From positions 1 to 39,973 of the forward strand of contig CADCFX010000025.1 of the NCBI GenBank assembly GCA_902800945.1: a DNA stretch of 39,973 nt, read 5' to 3'. The notes under the pieces were generated by a model. That model had not been told where the DNA came from, ran no database searches, and was given only the letters and a program-made list of their open reading frames with translations. Numbering within the stretch: the stretch's first letter is position 1; each line of letters opens with the position of its first letter. Below, one piece after another: positions 18,661 to 26,986 of this stretch. The translations under genes and the position numbers were made by a program. The stretch comes from an uncultured Erysipelotrichaceae bacterium (GTDB lineage: Bacteria > Bacillota_I > Bacilli_A > RF39 > UBA660).

Positions 18661-20113
18661 GTATTTAGCTAAAATAGGGTTGGAGATACATTGTGAGATG
18701 AGTGAAACTAATTCTAAAGTATTTAGTAAAGCTCGTAATAGTTACTCAGAGATACCTAATAGTAATGTTGTAGCCTTAGATATGGGGTTTCCTGGCACTT
18801 TACCAGCTGTTAATAAAGAAGCTGTTAAATTAGCTTTAACAGCTAGTATTCTACTTGGATGTAAGCAACCAGAATATATGAAGTTTGAACGTAAAAACTA
18901 TTATTATCCTGATTTACCTAAAGGTTATCAGATTACTCAAGAAACTAAGCCTAATCCAGTAGGAATATATGGTGAGGTTGAATATGAGTGTAATGGAGAA
19001 ATAAAAGTATGTCATATAGATAATATTCACCTAGAAGAAGATGCCGCTTCTTTGGATCATTTCTATTCAACTTCAAATATTGATTATAATAGAGCTGGTG
19101 TACCTTTGTTAGAGTTAGTTACTGCCCCTGATTTTCATTCTTCTGATGAAGCAGTAGCTTTCCTTGAACATATGTGTTCTGTATATAGATATGCTGGGAT
19201 TTCAGAAGCTGATAGTCGAAGAGGGCAAATAAAGGCTGATGTTAATGTATCGATAATGGATGCTTCTTTGGATGAGAGTGACCCTAAGAACTGGGGAATA
19301 AAAGTAGAGATGAAGAATGTTAACTCTTTTGGTGGAATTAAAGGTGCAATTGATTATGAGATTCAAAGACAAATAGACGCTAAAGAGAATGGCACTTATG
19401 ATAAAGAGGTTTTTCAGCAGACAAGAAGATGGGATGAAGAAACAGGTACTACTATTTTTATGAGAAGTAAAGCAGACGCGATTGATTATAAATACTTTGT
19501 AGAACCTAATATTCCTCCTATTAAGATATCTAAAGAATGGATTGAAGAAATAAAGGCTTCTTTACCCGAGTTAGCGATGGATAGGAAGAAGAAATATATT
19601 AATGAATATGGACTTAGTGCCTATGATGCTGGAGTTTTAGTAAAAGATAAGAATATATCTGATTACTTTGAAGAGTGTGTTAAACTTGGTATTGATGCGA
19701 AGAGCGCTAGTAACTGGGTTACAGTTAATATAATAGGTGAACTTAATAAAGAAGGAATTAGTATTAATGATTTCTATCTAACTCCAGATATGTTGAAGCA
19801 GATTATAGACGGCATAAATAGTGGTATGTTATCTTCTAAACAGGCGAAAGAAGTATTTTCTAAATCTTTAGATGAGAGAAAGGAACCTAAGAATTTTATT
19901 TCTAAAGATAATGCTCAGATTAGTGATGAAGGGGAATTAACTACTTTAATCATTAAAATATTAGATGAAAACCCAAGTCAAATTGAGCTATATAAAGGTG
20001 GCAGAGATAACTTATTTGATTATTTTGTTGGCCAAGTAATGAAAAATACTAGAGGTAAAGCTAATCCTGTAATGACTAAAGAAATACTTCATAGAGAATT
20101 AGATAAAAGATAG
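18653..20113 (+). CDS. gatB: Glutamyl/aspartyl-tRNA amidotransferase subunit B
   Basis: GatB binds and phosphorylates the mischarged Glu- or Asp-tRNA and receives ammonia from GatA. The 486 residues show KIGLEIHCEM, the KNYYYPDLPKGYQITQ block, EEDAASLDH, YNRAGVPLLELVT, EMKNVNSFG, and a C-terminal YqeY-like tail ending GKANPVMTKEILHREL. The stop codon lies inside the terminator hairpin. With asnS in the window, the complex most likely serves tRNA-Gln; absence of glnS from the genome would support that. Confidence 0.97.
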   Translation: MTKYLAKIGLEIHCEMSETNSKVFSKARNSYSEIPNSNVVALDMGFPGTLPAVNKEAVKLALTASILLGCKQPEYMKFERKNYYYPDLPKGYQITQETKPNPVGIYGEVEYECNGEIKVCHIDNIHLEEDAASLDHFYSTSNIDYNRAGVPLLELVTAPDFHSSDEAVAFLEHMCSVYRYAGISEADSRRGQIKADVNVSIMDASLDESDPKNWGIKVEMKNVNSFGGIKGAIDYEIQRQIDAKENGTYDKEVFQQTRRWDEETGTTIFMRSKADAIDYKYFVEPNIPPIKISKEWIEEIKASLPELAMDRKKKYINEYGLSAYDAGVLVKDKNISDYFEECVKLGIDAKSASNWVTVNIIGELNKEGISINDFYLTPDMLKQIIDGINSGMLSSKQAKEVFSKSLDERKEPKNFISKDNAQISDEGELTTLIIKILDENPSQIELYKGGRDNLFDYFVGQVMKNTRGKANPVMTKEILHRELDKR

Positions 20114-20129
20114 TTTTGACTATCTTTTT
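20105..20129 (+). terminator. gatCAB terminator overlapping the gatB stop
   Basis: The stem AAAAGATAG (20105-20113) pairs with CTATCTTTT (20120-20128) over a six-base loop, followed by a T. The 5' arm includes the last gatB codons and TAG. Confidence 0.85.
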
Positions 20130-20144
20130 ATTTGATTGTAAAAG

Positions 20145-20153
20145 TGGTATAAT
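20145..20153 (+). promoter_or_regulatory. Extended -10 promoter
   Basis: TGGTATAAT (TGnTATAAT) sits about 28 bases before the GTG start of the flippase-like gene. There is no clear -35. Confidence 0.55.
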
Positions 20154-20181
20154 TTTTGACGTACATGTTTGAGGTGATTTT

Positions 20182-21186
20182 GTGAAAGAACTTAATGTCA
20201 AAAGAAATTCTTTTATTGTGCTATTTCTTACTTGTTTATTATTATTTTTAATTCTTAGAAAAGATTTTAAAGAAGTAATTGAGGATTTAATAAATACAAA
20301 TTACTTATTATTATTTGTTGCAATTATAGTTTATTTTATTTCATATATATGTGATGCCTTGTCATATTATTTTATTGTTAAACAGTACCAAAATGATTAT
20401 ACTATTCCAAAAGCATTACGCCTTAATATTTTAACTCATTTTTTTAATGGGATTACTCCGCTTGCTAGCGGGGGACAGCCAATGCAGTTATATGTTTTGC
20501 ATAAAGATAAGGTTAAGTTGAGTGATGCTTCAACTTGTGTTATACAGTTTTATATGGTATATCAGATTGCTTTGATGCTTGTTGGGGCTATATGTTTGGC
20601 TTATAGTATTCCGCTTGGGTTTATAGAATCTAGTCCTTTGGCTTTTTATATGTATATCATTGGTTTTGTAATTAATGTTGCTATTTTATTTTTTTTGATT
20701 TTCGTTAGTTTTAATAAAAAATTTAACAAAGCTGTTGTTAATTTTGTTATAAATGTTTTAGCCAAAATTCGTGTTGTAAAGGATGTTTCGGGAACTAAAG
20801 CTAAATGGAATGATAATTGTGATGGGTTTTATGAATCTGGTCAACTTATGAAGAAAAATAAAAAGATATTGTTAAGATGTGTTTTGTTGCAGGTTATACA
20901 AGTATTATTATTGTTTTCTATACCTTATTTTGTGTGCTTAGCTACTGGAGTTAAACATAATTTAACTATTTTAAGTTCTGTTGCTATATCTTCTTTTATT
21001 ACTATTTGTAGTTGTTATTTTCCTATACCAGGCGCTACTGGTGGTATAGAATATGGATTTGTTAGTTTTTTCGGAAGATTTATTGTTTCGAGTATTAGGG
21101 TGGTACTTATTATTTGGAGATTTATTACTTATATTCTACCGGTTATTATAGGTGGTATAGTATTTAATATTAGAGAGAAAAATTAG
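20182..21186 (+). CDS. Flippase-like membrane protein (LPG synthase TM / UPF0104 family)
   Basis: A 334-residue polytopic protein with about eight hydrophobic segments. Family marks are FFNGITPLASGGQPMQLYVL near residues 88-107, with its Pro, Gly and Gln, and PIPGATGGIEYGFVSFFG near residue 280. These are typical of the transmembrane half of lysyl-phosphatidylglycerol synthases and stand-alone UPF0104 proteins. No soluble synthase domain is present, so it is the membrane domain alone, possibly a lipid flippase or transporter. GTG start behind GAGGTGA. The stop is inside its terminator. Confidence 0.85.
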   Translation: MKELNVKRNSFIVLFLTCLLLFLILRKDFKEVIEDLINTNYLLLFVAIIVYFISYICDALSYYFIVKQYQNDYTIPKALRLNILTHFFNGITPLASGGQPMQLYVLHKDKVKLSDASTCVIQFYMVYQIALMLVGAICLAYSIPLGFIESSPLAFYMYIIGFVINVAILFFLIFVSFNKKFNKAVVNFVINVLAKIRVVKDVSGTKAKWNDNCDGFYESGQLMKKNKKILLRCVLLQVIQVLLLFSIPYFVCLATGVKHNLTILSSVAISSFITICSCYFPIPGATGGIEYGFVSFFGRFIVSSIRVVLIIWRFITYILPVIIGGIVFNIREKN

Positions 21187-21204
21187 AATTTCTCTCTTTT
21201 TTTT
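21172..21204 (+). terminator. Terminator overlapping the flippase stop
   Basis: The stem AGAGAGAAA (21172-21180) pairs with TTTCTCTCT (21189-21197), followed by a T-run to 21204. The TAG stop lies in the loop. Confidence 0.85.
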
Positions 21205-21205
21205 G

Positions 21206-21214
21206 TGTTATAAT
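21206..21214 (+). promoter_or_regulatory. Extended -10 promoter of the Nudix gene
   Basis: TGTTATAAT directly follows the terminator T-run. The ATG is about 58 bases on, leaving a short leader in which I see no structure. Confidence 0.5.
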
Positions 21215-21272
21215 ATTTTTGACGATTTGATTATGAAAATAGTTTTTTTAAAAATAGATATGAGGTTAAAAG

Positions 21273-21833
21273 ATGGAGTACTTAGATATATATGATGAAG
21301 AAGGTAATTACTTAGGTAAAGAAGATAGAAATGTTTTTTTTCAAATAAGGAAGGACGAGCCGAAGCTATATACTACTGCTTCTGGTCATGTTAAAGCGGG
21401 AGAAACTATTAAAGAAGCATTCGGTAGGGAAGTAAAAGAAGAAACAGGAGCTGACATAAAGTATAATGATGCGATATTAGTTGGAGTTTTTAAATGGATT
21501 TTTGATAACACCCAGAAAGATGGCAGTGTATTTCGAGATAGAGCTTTTTCTAATGTTTACGTATGTGAATTTGATGGTAGTTTAGAAGAGTTTGATTATG
21601 ATGAAAAAGAAAATGCTGGTTTAGTGAAGATTAATGCTAAAGAAGCTTTAGAATTATTAAGCAATGAAAAGGGTAGTATAAAGGGAGTTAAGATTATTAA
21701 GGAGGATGGTATTATAAAGATTATTTATTCTGATATATATTTTGAAGATTTTTTGATTAATAATGGTGAAACCGGTGTCCAAAAATATGGGCATATTCTT
21801 AATAAGGTTATTGATTTAACTGCTAATAATTGA
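21273..21833 (+). CDS. Nudix hydrolase
   Basis: A 186-residue protein with a full Nudix box at residues 38-60: G, x5, E, x7, REVKEETGA, where the Glu residues bind the metal. The N-terminus (EYLDIYDEEGNYLGKEDR) resembles the IPP-isomerase-like or YfcD-like Nudix branch. These enzymes hydrolyse nucleoside diphosphates linked to other groups; the exact substrate cannot be read. It forms a single-gene unit with its own promoter. Confidence 0.9.
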   Translation: MEYLDIYDEEGNYLGKEDRNVFFQIRKDEPKLYTTASGHVKAGETIKEAFGREVKEETGADIKYNDAILVGVFKWIFDNTQKDGSVFRDRAFSNVYVCEFDGSLEEFDYDEKENAGLVKINAKEALELLSNEKGSIKGVKIIKEDGIIKIIYSDIYFEDFLINNGETGVQKYGHILNKVIDLTANN

Positions 21834-21902
21834 TATATTTTGTTTGATTTGTTTATTTCTGAATATTGTGATATTATTAGCTAGGCGAGGAGCTGATCTT
21901 TT

Positions 21903-22982
21903 ATGGATGATAATCAATGTAAAGCAATTTTAGACGGTATTAACGAGATAATAGGACATACTTTTTCTACAACAAAGAAGTCTGCGAGTGAGTTGGAAAA
22001 GATAGGGACTCAAACATTGGGTATGCAAGGTACTAATGTGGCTTATTATTCTACGCTTTCTTTGCTTTGCTTTTTAATGCCTTCTTCTATGTTATCTAGT
22101 GAAATGCTTTCATCTATTACTAATGCCGTACCTGCACCTTTTGCTGCAGCCACGATTGTGGCTTCTTCTGTTGGGCTAGGGTTATTGTGTAATCATTTTA
22201 TTGTTAATAAAAAGGGTAGTGCTAGAAGAAAACAAACAGATATTAGAGAGGCGGAAATTAGGAATAGAATTATTATTGCGAAGAATGAAATTATTAGAAA
22301 TGCTTGCTTTAGTGCGGAGGCTATTTTAAAAGCTTCTCAAGAAGCTGAGTACGAACAGGGAATTCAAGTTAAAACTATAGCAAGTAGTACTAGGTCGTAT
22401 GAAGAAACGCTTTCGCATTATAAAGAAACTGAATTTTTGCTGCGAAGAATAATTGCTGATTTTGATATCCTAGCGACTAAAAAGGTATTGCTTAATGAGT
22501 TTTCATCGGTATTAGAAGCTTCTGATTCACCAATCGTTCTTGCTGAAGGCTTTACTTCTGTTGGCTTTTTGACTGGAGCATATCTTTCATTGTTATATTA
22601 TTCTTGCGTTTATTATATTTGTTCTGGCCATATTGATTTTTCTTCTGCGAATTTGCCCGTTTTATCTGCGTTAACTGTGGGTACTGCAGGCGGAGGATTT
22701 TTAGAATTTTTAAAATATAAAAATAATTATGATATTTTTACTAAATTTAATTTATCGCTGGGGGATAGTTCTTTTCCGGAGCATGTTGATAGTGCTTGCT
22801 TAGCATTGGAGAAAGAGCAGTTGAGTAAGGATATTGACGGTAGGTCTTATCAGTTTGCTCAAACTATCATTGCTTATTTTGATTTAAAGAGGCAGCTTGA
22901 ATTATTTGCGGAATGCGATAAGAAGCCGACTGACGATGATTCTGTTATTCTTTCGCTTCTTTTGAAAAACGATGAAAGTTAA
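21903..22982 (+). CDS. Membrane protein of unknown function, upstream of Fic-like gene
   Basis: 359 residues. There are two hydrophobic regions, each probably a pair of helices (about residues 46-103 and 213-275), separated by a charged helical cytoplasmic-looking segment (about 104-212, with RRKQTDIREAEIRNR). A soluble tail ends EECDKKPTDD-like and acidic. No family is recognised. The start is ATG with GAGGAG ten bases upstream. Its base composition looks richer in G and C than the synthetase genes, as does the next gene, suggesting both may be recent arrivals. A link to the Fic-like neighbour is inferred from adjacency only. Confidence 0.65.
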   Translation: MDDNQCKAILDGINEIIGHTFSTTKKSASELEKIGTQTLGMQGTNVAYYSTLSLLCFLMPSSMLSSEMLSSITNAVPAPFAAATIVASSVGLGLLCNHFIVNKKGSARRKQTDIREAEIRNRIIIAKNEIIRNACFSAEAILKASQEAEYEQGIQVKTIASSTRSYEETLSHYKETEFLLRRIIADFDILATKKVLLNEFSSVLEASDSPIVLAEGFTSVGFLTGAYLSLLYYSCVYYICSGHIDFSSANLPVLSALTVGTAGGGFLEFLKYKNNYDIFTKFNLSLGDSSFPEHVDSACLALEKEQLSKDIDGRSYQFAQTIIAYFDLKRQLELFAECDKKPTDDDSVILSLLLKNDES

Positions 22983-23058
22983 TATTAATTTTATATGATC
23001 TGTTATTTTGTTTAAAATTTACATTATTTGTGATATATTATTTTTGAGGTGGATTTTT

Positions 23059-24027
23059 ATGAAAGACTATAATGGTTCTGGGAGTTCCAGTGATAACCTC
23101 ACTGTTGCTTCTCGCGGGTTGCAACAGGCTATTGAGGCTCTTTATTGTGAGTTAGGGAAGCTTGTGTACGGTGAAGTAACGGTTAATGATGATACTGTCT
23201 TTATCTCTAGAGATGGATTGCCGGCAATTCCGATTGGGAAGTATTCTCCTGATTTAGTTGCTGAAATTAATGAGAATAATGCAACAGCAAATGCTCTTAA
23301 GGAACGTATTAGTAATATTAAATCTTTAATTAATTATGAAGAAATTCAGCTTTCTGAAGACTGCCGTGTTTGTGCAACATATGCTAAAACCCATTTGGTT
23401 GATATGATTTATTGCCAAGCTATTTTAGAGGGTGTCAAGACTAATTTTCTTGATACCAAAAGTATTATTGAGAATGATGTTATTTCCAATATGCGTTATG
23501 GTGATGCTGTTTTATTGTTTAATTTGAAAAGAGCTTGGAATTTTTTGCTTGATAGGGGGACTCTTTCGTGGCCAACAACTTTTTCTCTTTTACAGCAGTT
23601 AAATAAGAAAATTGGAGAAGATATTTTTTATGACGGCGGTGTTGTAAGAAGTATCCCTGTTACAATTGATGGCACAAGTTATGTTCCTCCCGTTCCTGTT
23701 GAGGCCGCTTCTAGAGCGGATTTTAATGACTTATTGTCTTCTGATAGACCATTTCTTGATAAAGCGGTAGACCTTTTATTGTTTGTAATGAAACAACAGC
23801 TCTTTGTTGATGGAAATAAGCGATGTGCAGTTTTGATAGCCAATCATTTCTTGATTTCTAATGGGGATGGCGTGCTTCTTATTCCTGAAGATAAAAATGA
23901 TGAGTTTAAAAGCCTTTTGCTTTCTTATTATGAAGGAACTAGTGATGCTGTTAAGGATTTTCTTAAAGGCGAATGCTTTGTTCCCCGTTCTGAAATGGCT
24001 GTATCAACTATTGTCAAATCTTATTAA
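23059..24027 (+). CDS. Fic-domain protein with Gln in place of the catalytic His
   Basis: A 322-residue protein. The first 100 residues are an unrecognised N-terminal part. A Fic domain follows, with ILEGVKTN (about 122-129), the flap-like GGVVRSIPVTIDGTSYVPPVP spread over about 193-213, and the core QLFVDGNKRC at 247-256. The canonical HxFxDGNKR has His where this protein has Q247, so normal AMP transfer is doubtful. D251, G252, N253 and R255 are kept. ATG 23059 follows GAGGTGG by six bases; an in-frame ATG at 23008 lacks a site. Hand count of 23061-23160 gives 46 G/C in 100, far above the aspS sample, suggesting transfer. Confidence 0.85.
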   Translation: MKDYNGSGSSSDNLTVASRGLQQAIEALYCELGKLVYGEVTVNDDTVFISRDGLPAIPIGKYSPDLVAEINENNATANALKERISNIKSLINYEEIQLSEDCRVCATYAKTHLVDMIYCQAILEGVKTNFLDTKSIIENDVISNMRYGDAVLLFNLKRAWNFLLDRGTLSWPTTFSLLQQLNKKIGEDIFYDGGVVRSIPVTIDGTSYVPPVPVEAASRADFNDLLSSDRPFLDKAVDLLLFVMKQQLFVDGNKRCAVLIANHFLISNGDGVLLIPEDKNDEFKSLLLSYYEGTSDAVKDFLKGECFVPRSEMAVSTIVKSY

Positions 24028-24126
24028 TCTTTATATGTTGATTTGAGAGATATACTATATTCTTTAGTTATACATTTTATTAGTTTTTGTGGTGTTTGGT
24101 CTTGCAATTTTTTATAGGAGTATGTT

Positions 24127-24654
24127 ATGAAGTTATTGGTTGGTACAAAGAACCCAGGGAAGTTGGAAGGGGTTAAAGAAGCTATACTAGTTTATTATTC
24201 TGATGTGGTGATTGACGGCTGCGATGCTGAATCAGGTGTTAGTGATCAGCCCGTTAATGACGAAACATTAGTTGGGGCTAGAAATAGAGCGAAAGAAGCT
24301 TTAAATTATTCCCTTCGGAATGGTTTACAATATGATTTATTTGTTGGTATAGAAGAGGGAATAGTTGAGTTATATGGCAAGTGGTTTAATGCTAATATTG
24401 CCGTTGTTTTGGATCCTAATGGTAATGAATATATTGGGCTAGGGCCTTTGCTTCCAATTCCGAATTTTTATTTAGATGATATTAAAGCGAGTGGTTTGGG
24501 GCATGTTATGAATAAAATGTTTGATAAACAAAGTCTTAACATTGGATTAGGCGATATATATAATTTAACTAATAATTCTGTTAGTCGCATTCATGTTACT
24601 AAAGAATCGGTAATTATGGCATTAACGAGCTTTTATAATTCTAATTGGAGATAA
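24127..24654 (+). CDS. Inosine/xanthosine triphosphatase, YjjX/DUF84 family
   Basis: A 175-residue house-cleaning NTPase of the YjjX family that hydrolyses non-canonical purine triphosphates such as ITP and XTP. Motifs are VGTKNPGKLEGVKEA at residues 5-19, SGVSDQPVNDETLVGARNRA near 40-60, the acidic VGIEEGI near 80, and GLGPLLPIPN. Length is normal. It stands alone with a TATAGGAG ribosome binding site and a strong terminator. Substrate assignment follows the family. Confidence 0.9.
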   Translation: MKLLVGTKNPGKLEGVKEAILVYYSDVVIDGCDAESGVSDQPVNDETLVGARNRAKEALNYSLRNGLQYDLFVGIEEGIVELYGKWFNANIAVVLDPNGNEYIGLGPLLPIPNFYLDDIKASGLGHVMNKMFDKQSLNIGLGDIYNLTNNSVSRIHVTKESVIMALTSFYNSNWR

Positions 24655-24660
24655 TAAAAG

Positions 24661-24686
24661 GAATTAATGATTTCATTAATTCTTTT
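24661..24686 (+). terminator. Terminator after the DUF84 gene
   Basis: The stem GAATTAATG (24661-24669) pairs with CATTAATTC (24674-24682) over a four-base loop, with a run of T after it. Confidence 0.85.
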
Positions 24687-24708
24687 TCTATTTATTCGGC
24701 TTTATTTA

Positions 24709-24717
24709 TGCTATAAT
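24709..24717 (+). promoter_or_regulatory. Extended -10 promoter of the HerA-like gene
   Basis: TGCTATAAT lies 27 bases before the ATG at 24745. The -35 region is poor. Confidence 0.55.
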
Positions 24718-24744
24718 AGTTATTGATAATAAAGAGGTGTTGCT

Positions 24745-26700
24745 ATGTTTGGTAAGATAAAGTTTATTGCGGAGAATACTGCTCATGTTGAGACTGCTGC
24801 CACTGCAGAACAGATGGGAGATTTGATGAATGTTCATGTCGTGTTTGAGGCGTCTGATCAACAAATATTGGGAGAGGTAGAAGAAGTTAATGATGGTATC
24901 ATTAAGATTCGGTTTCTTGGTGAGTTCCATGATGGCAAATATGTTTCAGGTGTTATTAGAAAACCAGTTTTGTCTAGTACAATTCGAACTATAAATGATC
25001 AAGAATTAAGAGCTATTGTTGGGGTATATGATGAAACTACATTTAAGGTTGGTACTAGTTCTATTTATAAAGGTTATGAAGTGTGTGCTGATATTAACAA
25101 TTTGTTTGCTAACCATATGGCTGTTTTTGGTAATACTGGTTCTGGTAAGTCTTGTGGTGTGGCTAGAATAGTTCAAAATATTTTCGCTAATCCTAAACTT
25201 ATTTCTTATAATGCTAATATATTTATTTTTGATGCTTATGGTGAATATAAAACTGCTTTTGCTAATTTAAATCAATATAATCCTAATTATTCTTATAAGT
25301 TTATTACTACTAATTTACAGGATGAAACTGATTATGAATTACATATACCATTTCATTTATGTAGTTTAGATGATTTAACGATTATGTTGCAAGCTGATAA
25401 ACATAGTCAAATACCTATTTTAGAGAGAGCATTAAAGCTTACAAGAATATTTAGTAAAAATGATCAACAGGCAGAGGAATATAAGAATCATTTAATTGCG
25501 AAGGCTTTAATGGCGATATTATATAGTAATCAGATTACGGCTAATAAGAAGAATCAAATATTTAAAGTTTTAGAGGTTTGTCATACGGCTGATTTTGACT
25601 TTGACAGTACTATTCAGGGGTTAGGATATACTAGAAGTTTATCTGAGTGTTTTGAAATTGATAGTAATGGTAATTTTGGTGAGTCAGTTCTTATTACGGA
25701 GTATATATTAAAACACATTAATGAGGATTTGGAAATGATAGAAGAGCCAATTAATGCTTTTTATTCTATGAAGGACTATGCACAAGCTTTGGAGTTTACT
25801 TTAATTAGTGAAGGATTTCAAGATAATGATCAGTTATATGATGATTCAATGCTTTTAAAAGTTAGGTTACAAGCTATTATGAATAGTAAGATTGCCAATG
25901 TATATAAGAGTGATCAGTATATATCTATGGATAGTTATGTTTCGAGTTTGGTTATGAATAAAACAACTAAGGCACAGGTTATTAATATTAATTTAGAAGA
26001 TATAGATGATACACAGGCCAAAATAATTGTTAAGATAATGGCTAGAATGTTTTTTGATTTTGCTAAATCTAGAAAACAGAGAGCTAAGATGCCTTTTCAT
26101 TTATTTTTAGAAGAGGCGCATAGATATGTTATGAAGGATGCTGATGTTTTCCTAATAGGATATAATATATTTGATCGTATTGCTAAAGAGGGTCGTAAGT
26201 ACGGGGTTTTATTAAATATTATTTCGCAGAGGCCAGTAGAAATATCTGAAACTGTTATTGCCCAATGTAGTAATTTCTTGATATTTAAGATGACACATCC
26301 TAGAGATATTGAATATATTAGAACTATGCTTCCTAATATTTCTGCTGATGTAATAGAGAAACAAAAGATTTTACAACCAGGTAATTGTGTAGGGTTTGGG
26401 GGAGCATTTAAATTGCCTATGGTTATTAAGATGGAAATGCCTAATCCGGCTCCTAATAGTAATTCGTGTGATGTTAATAATTGCTGGAAGATTCAGGATA
26501 TGAGTAAAGCTATTGGGGAGAGCAGTATAAATGGACAGGGGACTGGTGGCAGTGATTCTTTTGTAGAGGGTGAAGGTACTGGAACGCCAAGTCAGATGAC
26601 TAGTAATGTTACAGCAATGGGGCAGCCGCAGATTAGTAATACTCCAGTTAACCCAGCTTTGGTTGGATTAGCACCAGTAGGGGTTGTTAATCAAGGATAA
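24745..26700 (+). CDS. HerA-like DUF87 hexameric ATPase
   Basis: A 651-residue FtsK/HerA-superfamily ATPase, normally a ring-shaped DNA translocase. It has an N-terminal beta-barrel-like domain (about 1-100, HAS-barrel position), Walker A GNTGSGKS near residue 132, a short FIFDAYGEYK strand after it, and Walker B FHLFLEEAHRY near 455. The sensor stretch NIISQRPVEISETVIAQCSNFLIFK follows (given here in family context), then RDIEYIRTMLPNI. The last 80 residues are low-complexity, rich in Gly, Ser, Asn and Pro, and are likely disordered. No NurA nuclease or known defence partner is adjacent, so its client is unclear. Confidence 0.88.
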   Translation: MFGKIKFIAENTAHVETAATAEQMGDLMNVHVVFEASDQQILGEVEEVNDGIIKIRFLGEFHDGKYVSGVIRKPVLSSTIRTINDQELRAIVGVYDETTFKVGTSSIYKGYEVCADINNLFANHMAVFGNTGSGKSCGVARIVQNIFANPKLISYNANIFIFDAYGEYKTAFANLNQYNPNYSYKFITTNLQDETDYELHIPFHLCSLDDLTIMLQADKHSQIPILERALKLTRIFSKNDQQAEEYKNHLIAKALMAILYSNQITANKKNQIFKVLEVCHTADFDFDSTIQGLGYTRSLSECFEIDSNGNFGESVLITEYILKHINEDLEMIEEPINAFYSMKDYAQALEFTLISEGFQDNDQLYDDSMLLKVRLQAIMNSKIANVYKSDQYISMDSYVSSLVMNKTTKAQVININLEDIDDTQAKIIVKIMARMFFDFAKSRKQRAKMPFHLFLEEAHRYVMKDADVFLIGYNIFDRIAKEGRKYGVLLNIISQRPVEISETVIAQCSNFLIFKMTHPRDIEYIRTMLPNISADVIEKQKILQPGNCVGFGGAFKLPMVIKMEMPNPAPNSNSCDVNNCWKIQDMSKAIGESSINGQGTGGSDSFVEGEGTGTPSQMTSNVTAMGQPQISNTPVNPALVGLAPVGVVNQG

Positions 26701-26705
26701 TTATG

Positions 26706-26725
26706 AAGAGCTTTGGCTCTTTTTC
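26706..26725 (+). terminator. Terminator after the HerA-like gene
   Basis: The stem AAGAGC (26706-26711) pairs with GCTCTT (26716-26721) over a four-base loop, with a T-run after it. Confidence 0.75.
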
Positions 26726-26735
26726 TTTATTTCTG

Positions 26736-26764
26736 TTTACAAATGGTTTTTGTGATGTTATAAT
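26736..26764 (+). promoter_or_regulatory. 6S RNA promoter
   Basis: TTTACA (26736-26741), exactly 17 bases, then a perfect TATAAT (26759-26764) with TGT before it. One of the strongest promoters in the window, as expected for an abundant RNA. Confidence 0.8.
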
Positions 26765-26770
26765 TGAGGT

Positions 26771-26957
26771 ACCTAAGAATAAGTCTTACTTTTAATAAAA
26801 ACCGAGTAAGTGATGTATAAGGGAGTCTAATTGATTTATTGTGTTGAAGACCTTTGCCTTCTTTGAAAGGACATTTAAGTAGGGATCCTAATATAAGTCA
26901 TGTGACACCCACCTGTGGAGAGCAGGTTTTTTATCACATGTAAGTCCTTCTTAGGTT
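26771..26957 (+). ncRNA. ssrS: 6S RNA
   Basis: A non-coding RNA of about 187 bases that would mimic an open promoter and sequester housekeeping RNA polymerase. The ends form a closing stem, ACCTAAGAA (26771-26779) with TTCTTAGGT (26948-26956), extended by CTTAC (26785-26789) with GTAAG (26940-26944). On the 3' side a hairpin, CATGTGA (26899-26905) with TCACATG (26934-26940), contains the ACCTG/CAGGT stem. The GACAC-CCACCT segment resembles the same place in E. coli 6S RNA. The RNA ends in a T-run. In Bacillus subtilis the 6S-1 gene lies between aspS and yrvM, and here the next gene is the yrvM homologue. Confidence 0.83.
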
Positions 26958-26986
26958 TTTAATTGTTTTAATATAGGGGTGTTGTT

